NCBI GenBank assembly: GCA_021776025.1
Contig: JAJFGR010000007.1
Location: forward strand, 186,001 to 250,000
Origin: Alphaproteobacteria bacterium
GTDB lineage: Bacteria; Pseudomonadota; Alphaproteobacteria; Micavibrionales; Micavibrionaceae
Reading direction: 5' to 3'
DNA: 64,000 nt
Position numbers and translations under genes: made by a program. Numbering within the stretch: position 1 is the stretch's first letter; each line of letters starts with the position of its first letter. The notes below the pieces were generated by a model. That model was not told where the DNA came from and did not search any database. It was given only the letters and a program-made list of their open reading frames with translations. This document shows positions 8,320 through 17,477 of this stretch, one piece after another.

Positions 8320-8796
8320 ATGAGAAATTTATTTTTAATCCCGTTAATGATTATGGCTTTTGCCGTGAGTGGATGTGAGAGCATTCAAAATAGTGGGAAC
8401 AAGGAAAAAGTCGGCGTGGTGAGCGGTGCTCTCATTGGCGGTATTCTTGGTTCCAAAGTTGGTGGCGGTAGTGGTCAGCTCTGGGCGACTGGTGCTGGGG
8501 CGCTTCTTGGCGCGTTTGCTGGCAGTGAGATTGGAAAATCTCTAGATCGCGCGGATAGGGCTGCTCTTGGGCAAGCTAATACGCGTGCGCAATCTGCACC
8601 AATTGGTGAAACTGTATCATGGGATAACCCGGATAGCGGAAACTATGGAAGCGTGACACCGACACGCGAAGGTGAAAGTTCATACGGCCGGTATTGCCGC
8701 GAGTATGAGCAAGTGATTTACGTTGGTGGTCAGCAAGAAACAGCCGTAGGGCAAGCTTGTAAGAATGACGACGGTACTTGGGAAATAGTCTCCTAG
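8320..8796 (+). CDS. 17-kDa surface antigen-like glycine-zipper lipoprotein
   Basis: A 158-residue outer-membrane lipoprotein. A type II signal peptide ends with the lipobox AVSGC (Cys19). Next comes a glycine-zipper segment (GALIGGILGSKVGGGSGQ then GAGALLGAFAGSEIGK), the hallmark of the Rickettsia 17-kDa antigen family. The C-terminal half is a soluble domain with two cysteines (YCREYEQVI and QACKNDDGTW), also typical. The function is structural or envelope-related and not known in detail. An intrinsic terminator follows at 8902. Confidence 0.85.
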   Translation: MRNLFLIPLMIMAFAVSGCESIQNSGNKEKVGVVSGALIGGILGSKVGGGSGQLWATGAGALLGAFAGSEIGKSLDRADRAALGQANTRAQSAPIGETVSWDNPDSGNYGSVTPTREGESSYGRYCREYEQVIYVGGQQETAVGQACKNDDGTWEIVS

Positions 8797-8901
8797 CGTT
8801 CATCGTTCGCGCTCGGTCTGCGTCAAATATCGGTTCACGTATAAGTATACGCTGCGCCTCATTTTCCTAGCCGAACACAAACGCTGTCAGCTAAAAAGAT
8901 T

Positions 8902-8932
8902 AAAAGCCGCTTGGAAACAGGCGGCTTTTTAT
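8902..8932. terminator. Bidirectional intrinsic terminator
   Basis: A stem formed by AAAAGCCGC and GCGGCTTTT with an intervening loop of about ten bases is followed by a T run on the plus strand and preceded by an A run, so it can serve both the lipoprotein gene and the converging gene at 8929-10269, whose stop codon lies inside it. Confidence 0.75.
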
Positions 8933-10269
8933 TTGAGGAGTTCGAAAGCGTTTCTGTAATGCGCATAAACTTCATCGTCGCCGATAATTTCTAAGGCTTC
9001 ATTTGGGCCAATGTCCATGCCTTTGCGCGTGAGATCAATGAATTTGCGGTTGAGAGTTTTGAGGTCTTTCCACTGAATTTGGGAAAGGGAAGCCTGAAAA
9101 GCGTTGCCGATCATTTCCTCTTCGGTTGTTGGTGTTTCCTTGAATAGGCGAAGAGCGTTTTCGGCTTCGATCAATGCCGGGGCGCACCAGCCCATGGGTT
9201 TAAATTTCAAAAGATCTTTTGTTTGTTTGCGGGCGGTTTCAAAAAATAAATTAGGATCTTCAGTTTCATTGATGCGTTCGAGCAGCGCCATGAAAGCCAT
9301 TTTACAGGCGCGGATGTGTAGGCGTTCGTTTTTTTCGTCATCGGCAAATGGATTGTAAATGTTAGTGTCTTTTAAAGGGACCGGCGTGGTGTTGAGGCTT
9401 TCGGCACAAATATGGGCGTTGGAACGAATGTAGGGACTGTCAGAACTGTAAACAGCGGCGCTCAGGATGGCGTTGTTGCTATATCCTGCCCAAGCCATGT
9501 CCTGGGCACCGAGATAAAATCTTATCCATTGTTTCAGACTGATGTCGTCATAGGTATTGCCGATTTCTGCGGCCATGTAATATGTGTGGGCGATAAGCCC
9601 GGTTTTTGACGGTATTTCATCTTTTAGATCTTTGTAAACGACGTTTAAGCCATCGATGGCCAATAGAAGCGGGTGGTTTTCAGGGTGAAAATCTTTGGCA
9701 GGGCTGAGTGTGTTTTCGCAGTATTTTTTGATGATGATTTGTATCGCGCCTTTTGTGCCTGTGCTTTCGAGCATCATTGCGGCGAAGCAATCGGCCATGA
9801 GTTTTATTCGCAGGGCGTTTATTTTTTCACGCGAAGGATCGGTTTGTATGGGATCTTCATTGGTGTCTTTTTTAAGAAGATGGTGCAGGGTTTCGAAGCA
9901 GGCGCTGTATGCGGTGCATTTGCAAGAAAAATCGGCGTCTTCGAAATATTCCAAGGTCTTTGTATTGATGAAGCAGACAGCCAAAGCGCTGAGCTTTTTT
10001 TGTAAGCCCATGAGGATTTTTTCATGATGCTTTATAAAATAGCTGCCGAAATGCTCAGGCGGTCTTGTGTCTAATGCAGTTTCGATTTGCTCGATCAACT
10101 CTTTGGCTGAGGGGTGGTCGGCAAATTCATGCTTCTTCGATTTAAAGGCGGTGCTTTGCTGCCCTTCGTCACAAATAATGTAGATAAGCGTTAATTCCGG
10201 GAATTCCTCGGACAGGCTTCTGCGGATAGCGTTGAAGATGTGATCTGTGGAGGAGGTGTTTGCGCTCAT
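8929..10269 (-). CDS. Hypothetical protein, 446 aa
   Basis: I do not recognise a family. The protein is soluble, without a signal peptide or membrane spans, and largely helical, with several Cys-containing segments (FSCKCTAYSACFETL). The first 80 residues look like a small alpha/beta domain (IFNAIRRSLSEEFPELTLIYIICDEG). The middle includes an all-helical part with IGNTYDDISLKQWIRFYLGAQDMAWAGYS, reminiscent of proteins with a buried helical core. Base composition and codon use resemble the neighbours, so it looks native. It ends inside the shared terminator at 8902-8932 and is convergent with the lipoprotein gene. Confidence 0.75.
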   Translation of the reverse strand: MSANTSSTDHIFNAIRRSLSEEFPELTLIYIICDEGQQSTAFKSKKHEFADHPSAKELIEQIETALDTRPPEHFGSYFIKHHEKILMGLQKKLSALAVCFINTKTLEYFEDADFSCKCTAYSACFETLHHLLKKDTNEDPIQTDPSREKINALRIKLMADCFAAMMLESTGTKGAIQIIIKKYCENTLSPAKDFHPENHPLLLAIDGLNVVYKDLKDEIPSKTGLIAHTYYMAAEIGNTYDDISLKQWIRFYLGAQDMAWAGYSNNAILSAAVYSSDSPYIRSNAHICAESLNTTPVPLKDTNIYNPFADDEKNERLHIRACKMAFMALLERINETEDPNLFFETARKQTKDLLKFKPMGWCAPALIEAENALRLFKETPTTEEEMIGNAFQASLSQIQWKDLKTLNRKFIDLTRKGMDIGPNEALEIIGDDEVYAHYRNAFELLK

Positions 10270-10401
10270 ATTGCTAATCTATCAAGAATAGCATACGGAA
10301 CCAAGGGCGGCGTTTTGAGGCTAGACTGGCCGTGGGAAATGTGTAGGATGCCTTATCGCAAATTTATTATAAAAAACGACGTCACAAGTGAGTAAACGAG
10401 C

Positions 10402-11259
10402 ATGGATGCACAGAATAATTTCTTAAAAGGTAAGCGCGGATTGATTATGGGCGTGGCCAATGATCGCTCTATTGCGTGGGGAATTGCCAAGGCTGCAGCG
10501 GAAAGCGGCGCGGAGCTTGCCTTTACGTTTCAGGGGGATGCGCTGGAAAAGCGCGTGCGTCCATTGGCTGAGGGTATTGGTTCCAAGATTATTGTGCCGT
10601 GTGATGTGACCGATGAAGCTAGTGTTGATGCGGCGTTTAAGGCCGTTGAAGATGAATGGGGTGAGCTGGATTTTGTTGTTCATGCGATTGCGTTTTCCGA
10701 CAAGAATGAGCTGGATGGGATGTATCTTGATACCAGCCGTGAGAATTTTGCTCGTACAATGGATATTTCGGTGTATTCCTTCACATCCGTTGCGCAGCGC
10801 GCTGTACCGTTGATGAAAGAAGGCGGGTCGTTGATTACGCTGACCTATTACGGGGCGGAGCAGGTGATGCCGCATTATAACGTTATGGGTGTGGCGAAAG
10901 CGGCGCTGGAATGTAGCGTGCGTTATCTGGCTGCTGATTTAGGGCCGAAGAATATCCGCGTTAATGCGATTTCTGCCGGGCCGATTAAAACATTGGCGGC
11001 GAGCGGGATTGGTGATTTCCGCTATATCCTGAAATGGAATGAATTAAATTCACCGTTGCGACGCAATGTGACGATTGACGATGTTGGCCGCTCTGGCCTG
11101 TTCTTGCTTTCTGATTTAGGCAGCGGCGTAACCGGTGAGGTTCTGCATGTTGATGCCGGGTATCACACCGTTGGGATGTGCAGCGTTGAGAGCGCGGCAG
11201 AGACGGCTGAGTTGCTGTCCTCTATCGCGCCGAAGAAAGACGATAGCGAGGCGGCGTGA
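10402..11259 (+). CDS. fabI: Enoyl-[acyl-carrier-protein] reductase (NADH)
   Basis: Carries out the last reduction step of the fatty acid elongation cycle in the cytoplasm. The 285-residue protein is an atypical short-chain dehydrogenase. It has the FabI-type nucleotide site GLIMGVANDRSIAWGIA near residues 13-29, the pair Tyr149 and Tyr159, and Lys166 in YNVMGVAKAALE, equivalent to the Tyr146/Tyr156/Lys163 set of E. coli FabI. The GTG start of the downstream thioesterase gene overlaps its stop (GTGA), so the two are translated together. Confidence 0.97.
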   Translation: MDAQNNFLKGKRGLIMGVANDRSIAWGIAKAAAESGAELAFTFQGDALEKRVRPLAEGIGSKIIVPCDVTDEASVDAAFKAVEDEWGELDFVVHAIAFSDKNELDGMYLDTSRENFARTMDISVYSFTSVAQRAVPLMKEGGSLITLTYYGAEQVMPHYNVMGVAKAALECSVRYLAADLGPKNIRVNAISAGPIKTLAASGIGDFRYILKWNELNSPLRRNVTIDDVGRSGLFLLSDLGSGVTGEVLHVDAGYHTVGMCSVESAAETAELLSSIAPKKDDSEAA

Positions 11260-11720
11260 TCTGGTTTAAGGATTATACGCTGGAGACCTTGCGCGAATTT
11301 CGCAGTGCCAATATGGGTGCGCATATTGGTTTTGAATTTACTGAAATTGGATCTGATTTTTTAAAAGGGCGCTTGCCGGTTGATGAGCGCACGACGCAGC
11401 CCTTTGGCATTTTGCATGGCGGGGCGAGTTGTGTGTTGTCTGAAACCTTGGGCAGCGTGGCGGCGTGGATGACGATTGATCCGGATAAGTTTCGCGCGGT
11501 TGGCCTTGAAATTAATGCCAACCATATTCGCGCGGTGACCGAAGGGTCTGTGATTGGTGAGTGCAGGGCGCTACATACTGGCCGCCGGACGCAAGTCTGG
11601 CAGACGGATATTACCGAAGAAGCGACAGGCAAACGGGTGTGTATCTCCCGCCTGACGATCGCGGTTATTGATCAAGGAACGCTGAGTGCGCAGAAGGATA
11701 AGGTGGTTGTTGGTTATTAA
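11256..11720 (+). CDS. Hotdog-fold acyl-CoA thioesterase (PaaI/YdiI-like)
   Basis: A 154-residue hotdog-fold protein with the active-site segment HGGASCVLSETLGSVAA, giving His54 and the catalytic Glu63 exactly as in YdiI/MenI-type thioesterases. It starts with GTG overlapping the fabI stop codon. The link to fabI suggests it hydrolyses acyl-CoA or acyl-ACP intermediates, perhaps as a housecleaning activity; a menaquinone role (DHNA-CoA) is possible but no men genes are in view. A strong terminator follows at 11797. Confidence 0.85.
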   Translation: MIWFKDYTLETLREFRSANMGAHIGFEFTEIGSDFLKGRLPVDERTTQPFGILHGGASCVLSETLGSVAAWMTIDPDKFRAVGLEINANHIRAVTEGSVIGECRALHTGRRTQVWQTDITEEATGKRVCISRLTIAVIDQGTLSAQKDKVVVGY

Positions 11721-11796
11721 AAGGGTTATTGTTATGCGCCTCTAACTGCCTTGCGAAGCCCACAACCTCTGCTGTTACGGTTATGTATGTCTTGTC

Positions 11797-11833
11797 CGAG
11801 TCCTGTTTGTTAACAGGGCTCGTTTTTATTTTT
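11797..11833 (+). terminator. Strong intrinsic terminator after fabI-thioesterase unit
   Basis: An 11-bp stem (CGAGTCCTGTT/AACAGGGCTCG, one T-G pair) with a TGTT loop is followed by TTTTTATTTTT. It is the best-formed terminator in the window on this strand and ends the fabI transcript. Confidence 0.9.
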
Positions 11834-12085
11834 GGGGAGGGATTAGAGCGGTGGCCAGTAACTTGACTTCCCGCGTCATTATTGTTTTATTTTTTAGACC
11901 TTGGTAGTCGTCATAGATTAGGGCGCTAGAGCCGTTGAATTCCAATATGTTTCTTGTGGGGTTTCTGCCAGAATCGTTGCGCCTGCTGCGCGAAAAAGCC
12001 GCTTAATTTTATTTGGTTGTAAGTTTCCAGTTTTTCCTCTGGATATGCTCTCTAGTGTCTTTATCTGGTTGGGGCTTAAAGCCAT
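11826..12085 (-). pseudogene. Frameshifted small HTH-like gene relic
   Basis: From the ATG at 12085 a 55-codon frame ends in TAA at 11918-11920. Its start (ALSPNQIKTLESISRGK...IKRLFRAAGATIL) resembles the end of an XRE-type helix-turn-helix domain. In another frame, open up to a TAA at 11826-11828, the sequence continues with ILEFNGSSALIYDDYQ and a plausible C-terminus (TREVKLLATALIPPQK). Reading across a shift near 11950-11975 would give one protein of about 85 residues. I infer a decayed small regulator or antitoxin. The stretch 11721-12211 holds nothing else except the terminator and the repeat before aroC. Confidence 0.4.
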
Positions 12086-12162
12086 TTTTATAATTCCTCT
12101 TCAGTATGTGAAGTGTGTAATAAATTATTTAAGTTATGTCAATGGATAATTCTTAAGAAAAA

Positions 12163-12200
12163 CTCTGTATTTTCTCTGTAATCTCGGTGATCTCCGTGTT
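12163..12200 (+). repeat. Four short tandem CTCNGT repeats in the aroC leader
   Basis: Four units (CTCTGTATTTT, CTCTGTAAT, CTCGGTGAT, CTCCGTGTT) follow each other directly, the last three with a 9-base period, ending 11 bases before the aroC ATG. No purine-rich ribosome-binding site is visible in that gap. The role is unknown. Confidence 0.6.
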
Positions 12201-12211
12201 AAAACAACACC

Positions 12212-13294
12212 ATGTCAGGAAATCGTTTCGGAAATTTGTTTCAATATCAAAGCTTTGGTGAGAGCCACGGCCCGGCTATTGGGTGCGTGGTTGATGGGGT
12301 GCCGCCGCGTATAAGTCTTGATGAGGCCTATATTCAAGGGTTTTTGGATAAGCGTAAACCCGGGCAGAGCCGCCATACAACGCAGCGCAAGGAGCCGGAT
12401 ACGGTGGAAATTCTCTCTGGTGTGTTTGAAGGGCAGACGACGGGTACGCCGATTGGGCTGCTCATCCGTAATAAGGACCAGAAATCCAAGGATTACAGCG
12501 AGATTAAAGACAAGTTCCGTCCCGGTCATGCGGATTATACCTATCATGAGAAATATGGCATTCGCGATTATCGCGGCGGCGGACGCTCATCTGCGCGGGA
12601 AACAGCGATGCGGGTGGCTGCTGGTGCTGTGGCGCGCAAAGTGCTTGAGACGCAAATAGCTGAGCAGGTGAAAATTCGTGCGGCCGTGGTGCAGGTCGGT
12701 ACGGAGCGTATCAATCTGGATAACTGGGATTGGGATCAGGTCGATCAAAATCCGTTATGGTGCCCGGATAAAGAAGCAGCGGCTCACTGGGAAACATATT
12801 TGGATACGGTTCGCAAAAGCGGATCTTCGGCGGGTGCGCTGGTGGAAGTGCATGCGAGCGGCATTCCCGCTGGGCTAGGCGCGCCGGTGTATGACAAGCT
12901 GGATGCAGATCTGGCCAAGGCGATGATGTCTATTAATGCAGTGAAAGCCGTAGAGATTGGGAGTGGTTTTGAAACGGTTGTTCTTGGCGGGGAAGAGAAC
13001 GCCGATGAAATTCGCATGAGCGAAGATGGCGCGGAATTTCAGACGAACAATGCGGGCGGCATTTTGGGCGGGATTTCGTCTGGTCAGGATATTGTGGTGC
13101 GCGTGGCGTTTAAGCCAACGAGTTCAATTCTTAAACCCGTTGCGACCATTGATAAAGACGGCAATGAAACCGATATCGTTACAAAAGGCCGTCATGATCC
13201 GTGTGTGGGTTTGCGCGGTACGCCCGTGGTGGAAGCAATGATGGCGTGTGTTTTGGCGGATCATTGGTTGCGTCACAAAGCGCAATGCTTATAA
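12212..13294 (+). CDS. aroC: Chorismate synthase
   Basis: Converts 5-enolpyruvylshikimate-3-phosphate to chorismate using reduced FMN, the last step of the shikimate pathway. The 360-residue protein starts with the family signature [18 protein letters not shown] and carries [38 protein letters not shown], and the C-terminal [18 protein letters not shown]. Length and motifs are complete. It is separated from fabI by a terminator and about 380 bases, so it should have its own promoter. sppA follows 9 bases later on the same strand. Confidence 0.98.
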   Translation: MSGNRFGNLFQYQSFGESHGPAIGCVVDGVPPRISLDEAYIQGFLDKRKPGQSRHTTQRKEPDTVEILSGVFEGQTTGTPIGLLIRNKDQKSKDYSEIKDKFRPGHADYTYHEKYGIRDYRGGGRSSARETAMRVAAGAVARKVLETQIAEQVKIRAAVVQVGTERINLDNWDWDQVDQNPLWCPDKEAAAHWETYLDTVRKSGSSAGALVEVHASGIPAGLGAPVYDKLDADLAKAMMSINAVKAVEIGSGFETVVLGGEENADEIRMSEDGAEFQTNNAGGILGGISSGQDIVVRVAFKPTSSILKPVATIDKDGNETDIVTKGRHDPCVGLRGTPVVEAMMACVLADHWLRHKAQCL

Positions 13295-13303
13295 GATAGC
13301 GCC

Positions 13304-15199
13304 ATGCCACAGCGAAAATTCAGACAGCACAGACCACTTTATTCAAATGCTTTGCCCGAGGCGGTGAGTAAGCCGAAAATGAAGTGGAAAATTCTGCCAA
13401 TAATTTGGTCGGGACTTAAGCGCACAGCGATGGTTTTGGGTTTTATGCTGCTTATCAATATCGTGGTGGCGTTGATGATTTTGCCGGTGTTTTTGCCGCA
13501 GCAATCTGCCGTGCCGTCTTTACCTGATGAGATGGTTTTGTTCATGACATTTGAAGATGGTTTGAACGAAATGCCCGCGCCTGTGAGTTTTGCCGATCCA
13601 TTTGCGGCTGAGCAACCAACTGTTAAGGACATCATTGAAGGCTTGGACCGAGCCGCCGCGGATGATCGCGTGAAAGGTATTATTGCGCGGATGTATAGTG
13701 GGAGTTTCGGGCTATCGCAGGTTACTGAAATTCGCGCCGCGCTTAAACGGTTTCGGGACACAGGCAAGTTTGCACATATTTACTCTTCATCATACGGCGA
13801 AGGCGGCGGGGGTTTAAGCCGTTATTATCTGGCCTCCGCGTTTGAGGAGATATGGATGCAACCGCTGGGGGTTGTCTCTGTAACTGGCGTTGGGGTGGAG
13901 GTTCCGTTTTTCCGCGACGTGCTGGACAAGGTTGGGGTGGATCCGCAATTTTTTAAGCGTAAGGATTATAAAACTGCGTATGAAAGCCTGACCGATAACA
14001 GCATTAGCGCGGAGAACAAAGAGACGATGCAAAAGATCGTTTGGGATATTCGCAATGAAATGTTGATGAAAATTCCTGAAGACAGAGGGATGAGCGCGAA
14101 GGCGTTTGAAGGGCTGGTCAATAAGGGTTTATTTACGGCGCCGGAAGCGGAGAAGGCCGGATTAATTACGCATGCGGATTACGGTGATGTTTTGCTGGAT
14201 AATATTGCGGAAGCTGTGACGGGCGTGCGCGACCCGGATGAGCTTGAGCTGATTAACATGGATGGTTATATCGAGGCTACGCGTAAGAAAGCCCTAGGCT
14301 TGATTGGTGGCGGCGGTAAAAAAGTTGCGCTGGTTTATGCTGTGGGGGCGATTATGCCGAGCGATGAAGGCGGCGGTTTTGGCGGCGGCGGGGTTGCGGC
14401 CGCGGATGAGATTGCACCAGCGATCTTAGCAGCTTCGAAAGATGAAGATGTCAGCGCGATTGTGCTGCGGATTGATAGTCCCGGCGGTTCACCATCGGCA
14501 TCAGAGAGCATTTTGCGCGCGGTGGAAAAAGCGCAAGAACGCGGCAAGCCTGTGATTGTGTCGATGGGCGCGACGGCTGCATCGGGCGGATACTGGATTG
14601 CGGCTTATGCGGATAAAATTTATGCGCTGCCGACAACGCTGACCGGTTCGATTGGCGTTGTTGGCGGAAAGTTCGCGCTTAAGGAGCTGTTTGGCAAATT
14701 AGGTGTGAATTGGGAGAAAGTGTCGTGGGGGAAGAATTCCGGGATATGGTCGATGAATACGCCGTTTAATGCATCTGAAGCTGAACGGATGAATGCGATG
14801 CTTGATAATATCTATGATAATTTTGTTGCGCGGGTGGCCAAGGGCCGGAAGATGAGTGTGGCGGATGTTGACAAGATTGCCGGTGGGCGCGTTTGGACTG
14901 GCCGCCGGGCGTTGGATGTTGGACTGGTTGATGAGCTTGGCGGATTAGAGAATGCGCTGGATCATGTGGCCAGTTTGACAGGCGCGGAAAGCCGAGCGGA
15001 TTTGAATGTTGTTGTATACCCGAAGCCGAAAACAGCGCTGGAGCAAGTGATCGAGTTTTTGGAAACGCAGGCGAGCATGGGGCAATCTGTGGCGCTACAG
15101 GAGCGAATTTTACAGGCGGCAGGGCCCATGCTTGAGATGTTGCAGGTCTATGAAAATTCGCAGAATTTTTCAACGTATGAGACTTTAAGAATCCAATAA
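13304..15199 (+). CDS. sppA: Signal peptide peptidase SppA, 67-kDa type
   Basis: An inner-membrane serine protease with a Ser/Lys dyad that degrades leftover signal peptides on the periplasmic side. A cytoplasmic basic segment of about 40 residues precedes one membrane span (MVLGFMLLINIVVALMILPVF). The two tandem crotonase-like halves are present. The general base is Lys223 in RKDYKTAYESL and the nucleophile is Ser427 in ATAASGGYWIA, matching the Lys209/Ser409 pair of E. coli. At 631 residues it is full length. It is the downstream gene of the aroC unit, and its last 15 bases overlap the 3' end of the converging HAD gene. Confidence 0.95.
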   Translation: MPQRKFRQHRPLYSNALPEAVSKPKMKWKILPIIWSGLKRTAMVLGFMLLINIVVALMILPVFLPQQSAVPSLPDEMVLFMTFEDGLNEMPAPVSFADPFAAEQPTVKDIIEGLDRAAADDRVKGIIARMYSGSFGLSQVTEIRAALKRFRDTGKFAHIYSSSYGEGGGGLSRYYLASAFEEIWMQPLGVVSVTGVGVEVPFFRDVLDKVGVDPQFFKRKDYKTAYESLTDNSISAENKETMQKIVWDIRNEMLMKIPEDRGMSAKAFEGLVNKGLFTAPEAEKAGLITHADYGDVLLDNIAEAVTGVRDPDELELINMDGYIEATRKKALGLIGGGGKKVALVYAVGAIMPSDEGGGFGGGGVAAADEIAPAILAASKDEDVSAIVLRIDSPGGSPSASESILRAVEKAQERGKPVIVSMGATAASGGYWIAAYADKIYALPTTLTGSIGVVGGKFALKELFGKLGVNWEKVSWGKNSGIWSMNTPFNASEAERMNAMLDNIYDNFVARVAKGRKMSVADVDKIAGGRVWTGRRALDVGLVDELGGLENALDHVASLTGAESRADLNVVVYPKPKTALEQVIEFLETQASMGQSVALQERILQAAGPMLEMLQVYENSQNFSTYETLRIQ

Positions 15200-15886
15200 C
15201 TCTCCCAGCATATCGCGCAAATCCTGGTACGTCATGAGGATGTGGTTCGGACCGTAGCCTTTTTCAACGACGGCGACGGCTGCATTTATGCCGTAGGCAA
15301 GGGGCACAATCTTGCAGGGCAGGACTTTCTCTGCGTTCTGCACAGCAACGACATCTTTATGACGGTCACCGATATACCAGATCACGTCATCGGGGCTTAG
15401 CGGGTCTTTTATGTGCGCAAGGGCAAGGAGAATGGGCTCTGGATTGGGTTTGGATTTACGAATGTCCTCGCGGAAAATTGTAACGGGGAAATACTCATCG
15501 AGGCCGAATTTCTGGACAATATCGTCACCATAACCTTTGCCTAAGCCGTTGCTAACCAATGCCATTGGGATTTTGTGGCTTTTGAGGAACGAAAGCACCG
15601 AATAAATGCCGGGGCAGGGCTCGACGAGGAGCTCAACGGGTTTGCGGCGCAGTTTGTGAATGGCGCGGTGTACGATGATGGATTTTGGCGGTTTTACGGG
15701 CTCAGTCGGTTTTTCGAGGACGAGTGGGCCTTGGCCTTTGCGGTTAAAGATCCAGTTCCACAAGCGTGAAATTTTGAACACTGCATCGTCTAGAAACTCC
15801 ATAACGCCCAGTAGGCGCGGATTTAGGTGGCGCACGGTGGTGCCATCCATGTCAAAAATTACGATTGTTGGTGCGGGAAGAGACAT
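15185..15886 (-). CDS. HAD-superfamily hydrolase
   Basis: A 233-residue phosphatase-like protein. It shows the four HAD motifs: I, IFDMDGTTV with Asp12/Asp14; II, ALVSNG; III, the Lys in RKSKPNPEP; IV, IWYIGDRHKDVVAV. An insert of roughly 60 basic residues sits between motif I and the cap, longer than in phosphoglycolate phosphatases, so the substrate is not predictable. The gene overlaps the sppA 3' end by 15 bases on the opposite strand. Confidence 0.88.
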   Translation of the reverse strand: MSLPAPTIVIFDMDGTTVRHLNPRLLGVMEFLDDAVFKISRLWNWIFNRKGQGPLVLEKPTEPVKPPKSIIVHRAIHKLRRKPVELLVEPCPGIYSVLSFLKSHKIPMALVSNGLGKGYGDDIVQKFGLDEYFPVTIFREDIRKSKPNPEPILLALAHIKDPLSPDDVIWYIGDRHKDVVAVQNAEKVLPCKIVPLAYGINAAVAVVEKGYGPNHILMTYQDLRDMLGELLDS

Positions 15887-15943
15887 TTGGATGAATTTAG
15901 AGGGTTTTGGAGCGGGTGTCGAGGGTATGTCGTAAGCAAGGAT

Positions 15944-17209
15944 TTAGTCAGATTTGATGTCAAGAAATTCTTCGTTCAGTTTGGCGTCTTTGAGGTTGGC
16001 TTTATCGAAAATTGCACCCTTGGTGTTGGCGCCGGTGAGATCGGCGCCGCGTAGATCGGCGTGGGTGAAATCCGTTCCGGTTAAATTCGCGTCTTTAAAA
16101 TTTGCGCCTTCAAGGTTGCAGTAGGCGAATTTAGCGCCGCTGAGGTTTGCGGATTGGTAGGTGGTCTCTTCGCCTTTTTTCTCGACTTTTAAGGCGCTGA
16201 AATCGGCTTGGCTGAGGTCAGAACGGGTGAAGAGTGCATTTTTGAAAGAGGATGCGCGGAAATCTCCGCCATGGGCGGCGCAATCTTGAAAGTCGGATTT
16301 ATCGAGGACTGAGCTTTGCATGCTTACGCCTTCGAGGTCGAGGCCGGTGAATTTACAATCTATGGCGACGATGATGCTTAAGGGGTATTCGCTTATACCG
16401 TTTTCACGGCTGAGGTCGTAGTCGCTGAGGTTTAGCTGCTCCCCGTTTTGACCGGCGGAGGCGACCCACAGGCTGTGGTTTCTGACCATGTTAGCGATGT
16501 TTTTCGTTTGGCTTTTTTTGTCGAGCGTTTTGCGGCCTTGCTGTTCTTCCTGCAGTTTTTCCAGAGCGGAAATGTCGCCGGTAACGCCGTTGAGATTCGT
16601 ATCGTCAACGATGGCGCCTGTGAGTTTTGTACGGGCCATTTTGGAGCCGGTTAAGTCGGTTTCCGTGAGGTTGGCGTTGCTGAGGTTGGCGCCGGACAGG
16701 TCGGCATTATGCAGGGTGACGCCGTGCAGGTTGGCGTCTGAGAAATTGGTGTGCTGGGCCATGACATCGGTGAGGTCTGTGTCGCGGATGGTGGAGCCAG
16801 AAAACCCCGTATCTCCGCTCTGACCCCAGTCTCCGCCTGAATCTTCGCTGTTGTAATTAAGCATATAGCCTTGGCGGAAATCGGCGTGGGTGAAATTTGC
16901 TTCGGTGAGGTTGGAACCGATAATTTGCGCGCCGCGGAAATCTGCGCGGGTGAAATTTGAAGACTGCATATCGGCCTTGTGCAGATCGCAGGAAAAGAAA
17001 GATGCGCCGGTAAAATTGGCCTGGGTGAGGTTCGCGCCGTTGAGGCATGAGGCGGAGAAGTCGGCGTTGCTCATATCGGCGAGGCGGAAATCAAGGCCGG
17101 AGAGATCTTTGAATTTAAGTGAGGCGCGGACGCCGCCGCCGGTGCCGGTGAGGAACTTGCGGTGGATGATGATGATTTTGTTAAGTTCTTGTTGTGTGAT
17201 TTTTTCCAT
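15944..17209 (-). CDS. Pentapeptide-repeat protein
   Basis: A 421-residue protein made almost entirely of A(D/N)LXX-type pentapeptide repeats, in two blocks (about residues 30-220 and 285-410) split by a 65-residue non-repeat segment with KLQEEQQGRKTLDKK. Such repeats fold into a right-handed quadrilateral beta helix. No signal peptide or membrane span is present. Similarity to the DNA-mimicking gyrase protectors (Qnr/MfpA) is only architectural and no function should be assumed. Directly upstream of its start (17293-17396) is the unusual array of GGGCCC palindromes. Confidence 0.88.
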   Translation of the reverse strand: MEKITQQELNKIIIIHRKFLTGTGGGVRASLKFKDLSGLDFRLADMSNADFSASCLNGANLTQANFTGASFFSCDLHKADMQSSNFTRADFRGAQIIGSNLTEANFTHADFRQGYMLNYNSEDSGGDWGQSGDTGFSGSTIRDTDLTDVMAQHTNFSDANLHGVTLHNADLSGANLSNANLTETDLTGSKMARTKLTGAIVDDTNLNGVTGDISALEKLQEEQQGRKTLDKKSQTKNIANMVRNHSLWVASAGQNGEQLNLSDYDLSRENGISEYPLSIIVAIDCKFTGLDLEGVSMQSSVLDKSDFQDCAAHGGDFRASSFKNALFTRSDLSQADFSALKVEKKGEETTYQSANLSGAKFAYCNLEGANFKDANLTGTDFTHADLRGADLTGANTKGAIFDKANLKDAKLNEEFLDIKSD

Positions 17210-17292
17210 ATCTTTAATGGTAGCGCAAAACGCGCGGCGGCGTCTATGTTGAAAAATGCGATAGCATGAAAATTATGGCGTTTTTGAAAAGT

Positions 17293-17396
17293 GGGCCCAA
17301 TGGGCCCGCTGTGGGCCCGCTCTGGGCCCGGGGGTGGGCCCGATATTTTTTGTAGGATTATAGGTGTTTAACCGCATTGGGCCCGTTTAACGGGCC
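17293..17396. repeat. Array of GGGCCC palindromes
   Basis: Six perfect GGGCCC hexamers start at 17293, 17302, 17313, 17324, 17336 and 17379. The first five are 9, 11, 11 and 12 bases apart, close to one DNA helical turn. The sixth is the left arm of a palindrome (GGCCCGTT T AACGGGCC, 17380-17396). The array lies in a 268-base gap between the pentapeptide-repeat gene (start 17209) and the end of the gene at 17478. No open frame explains it. Confidence 0.85.
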
Positions 17397-17477
17397 AAAA
17401 CCGATGTTTTAGAGTTTTTGACGGTTTGGGGGTGTTGATGGGGAAGTTATAGGAATTTATTCTTGTTTTGTCAATAT

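Noticed and set aside
17293-17396. CRISPR-like array
   Set aside because: The repeated unit is only six bases with spacers of three to six bases; there are no repeat/spacer sizes or cas genes of a CRISPR locus.
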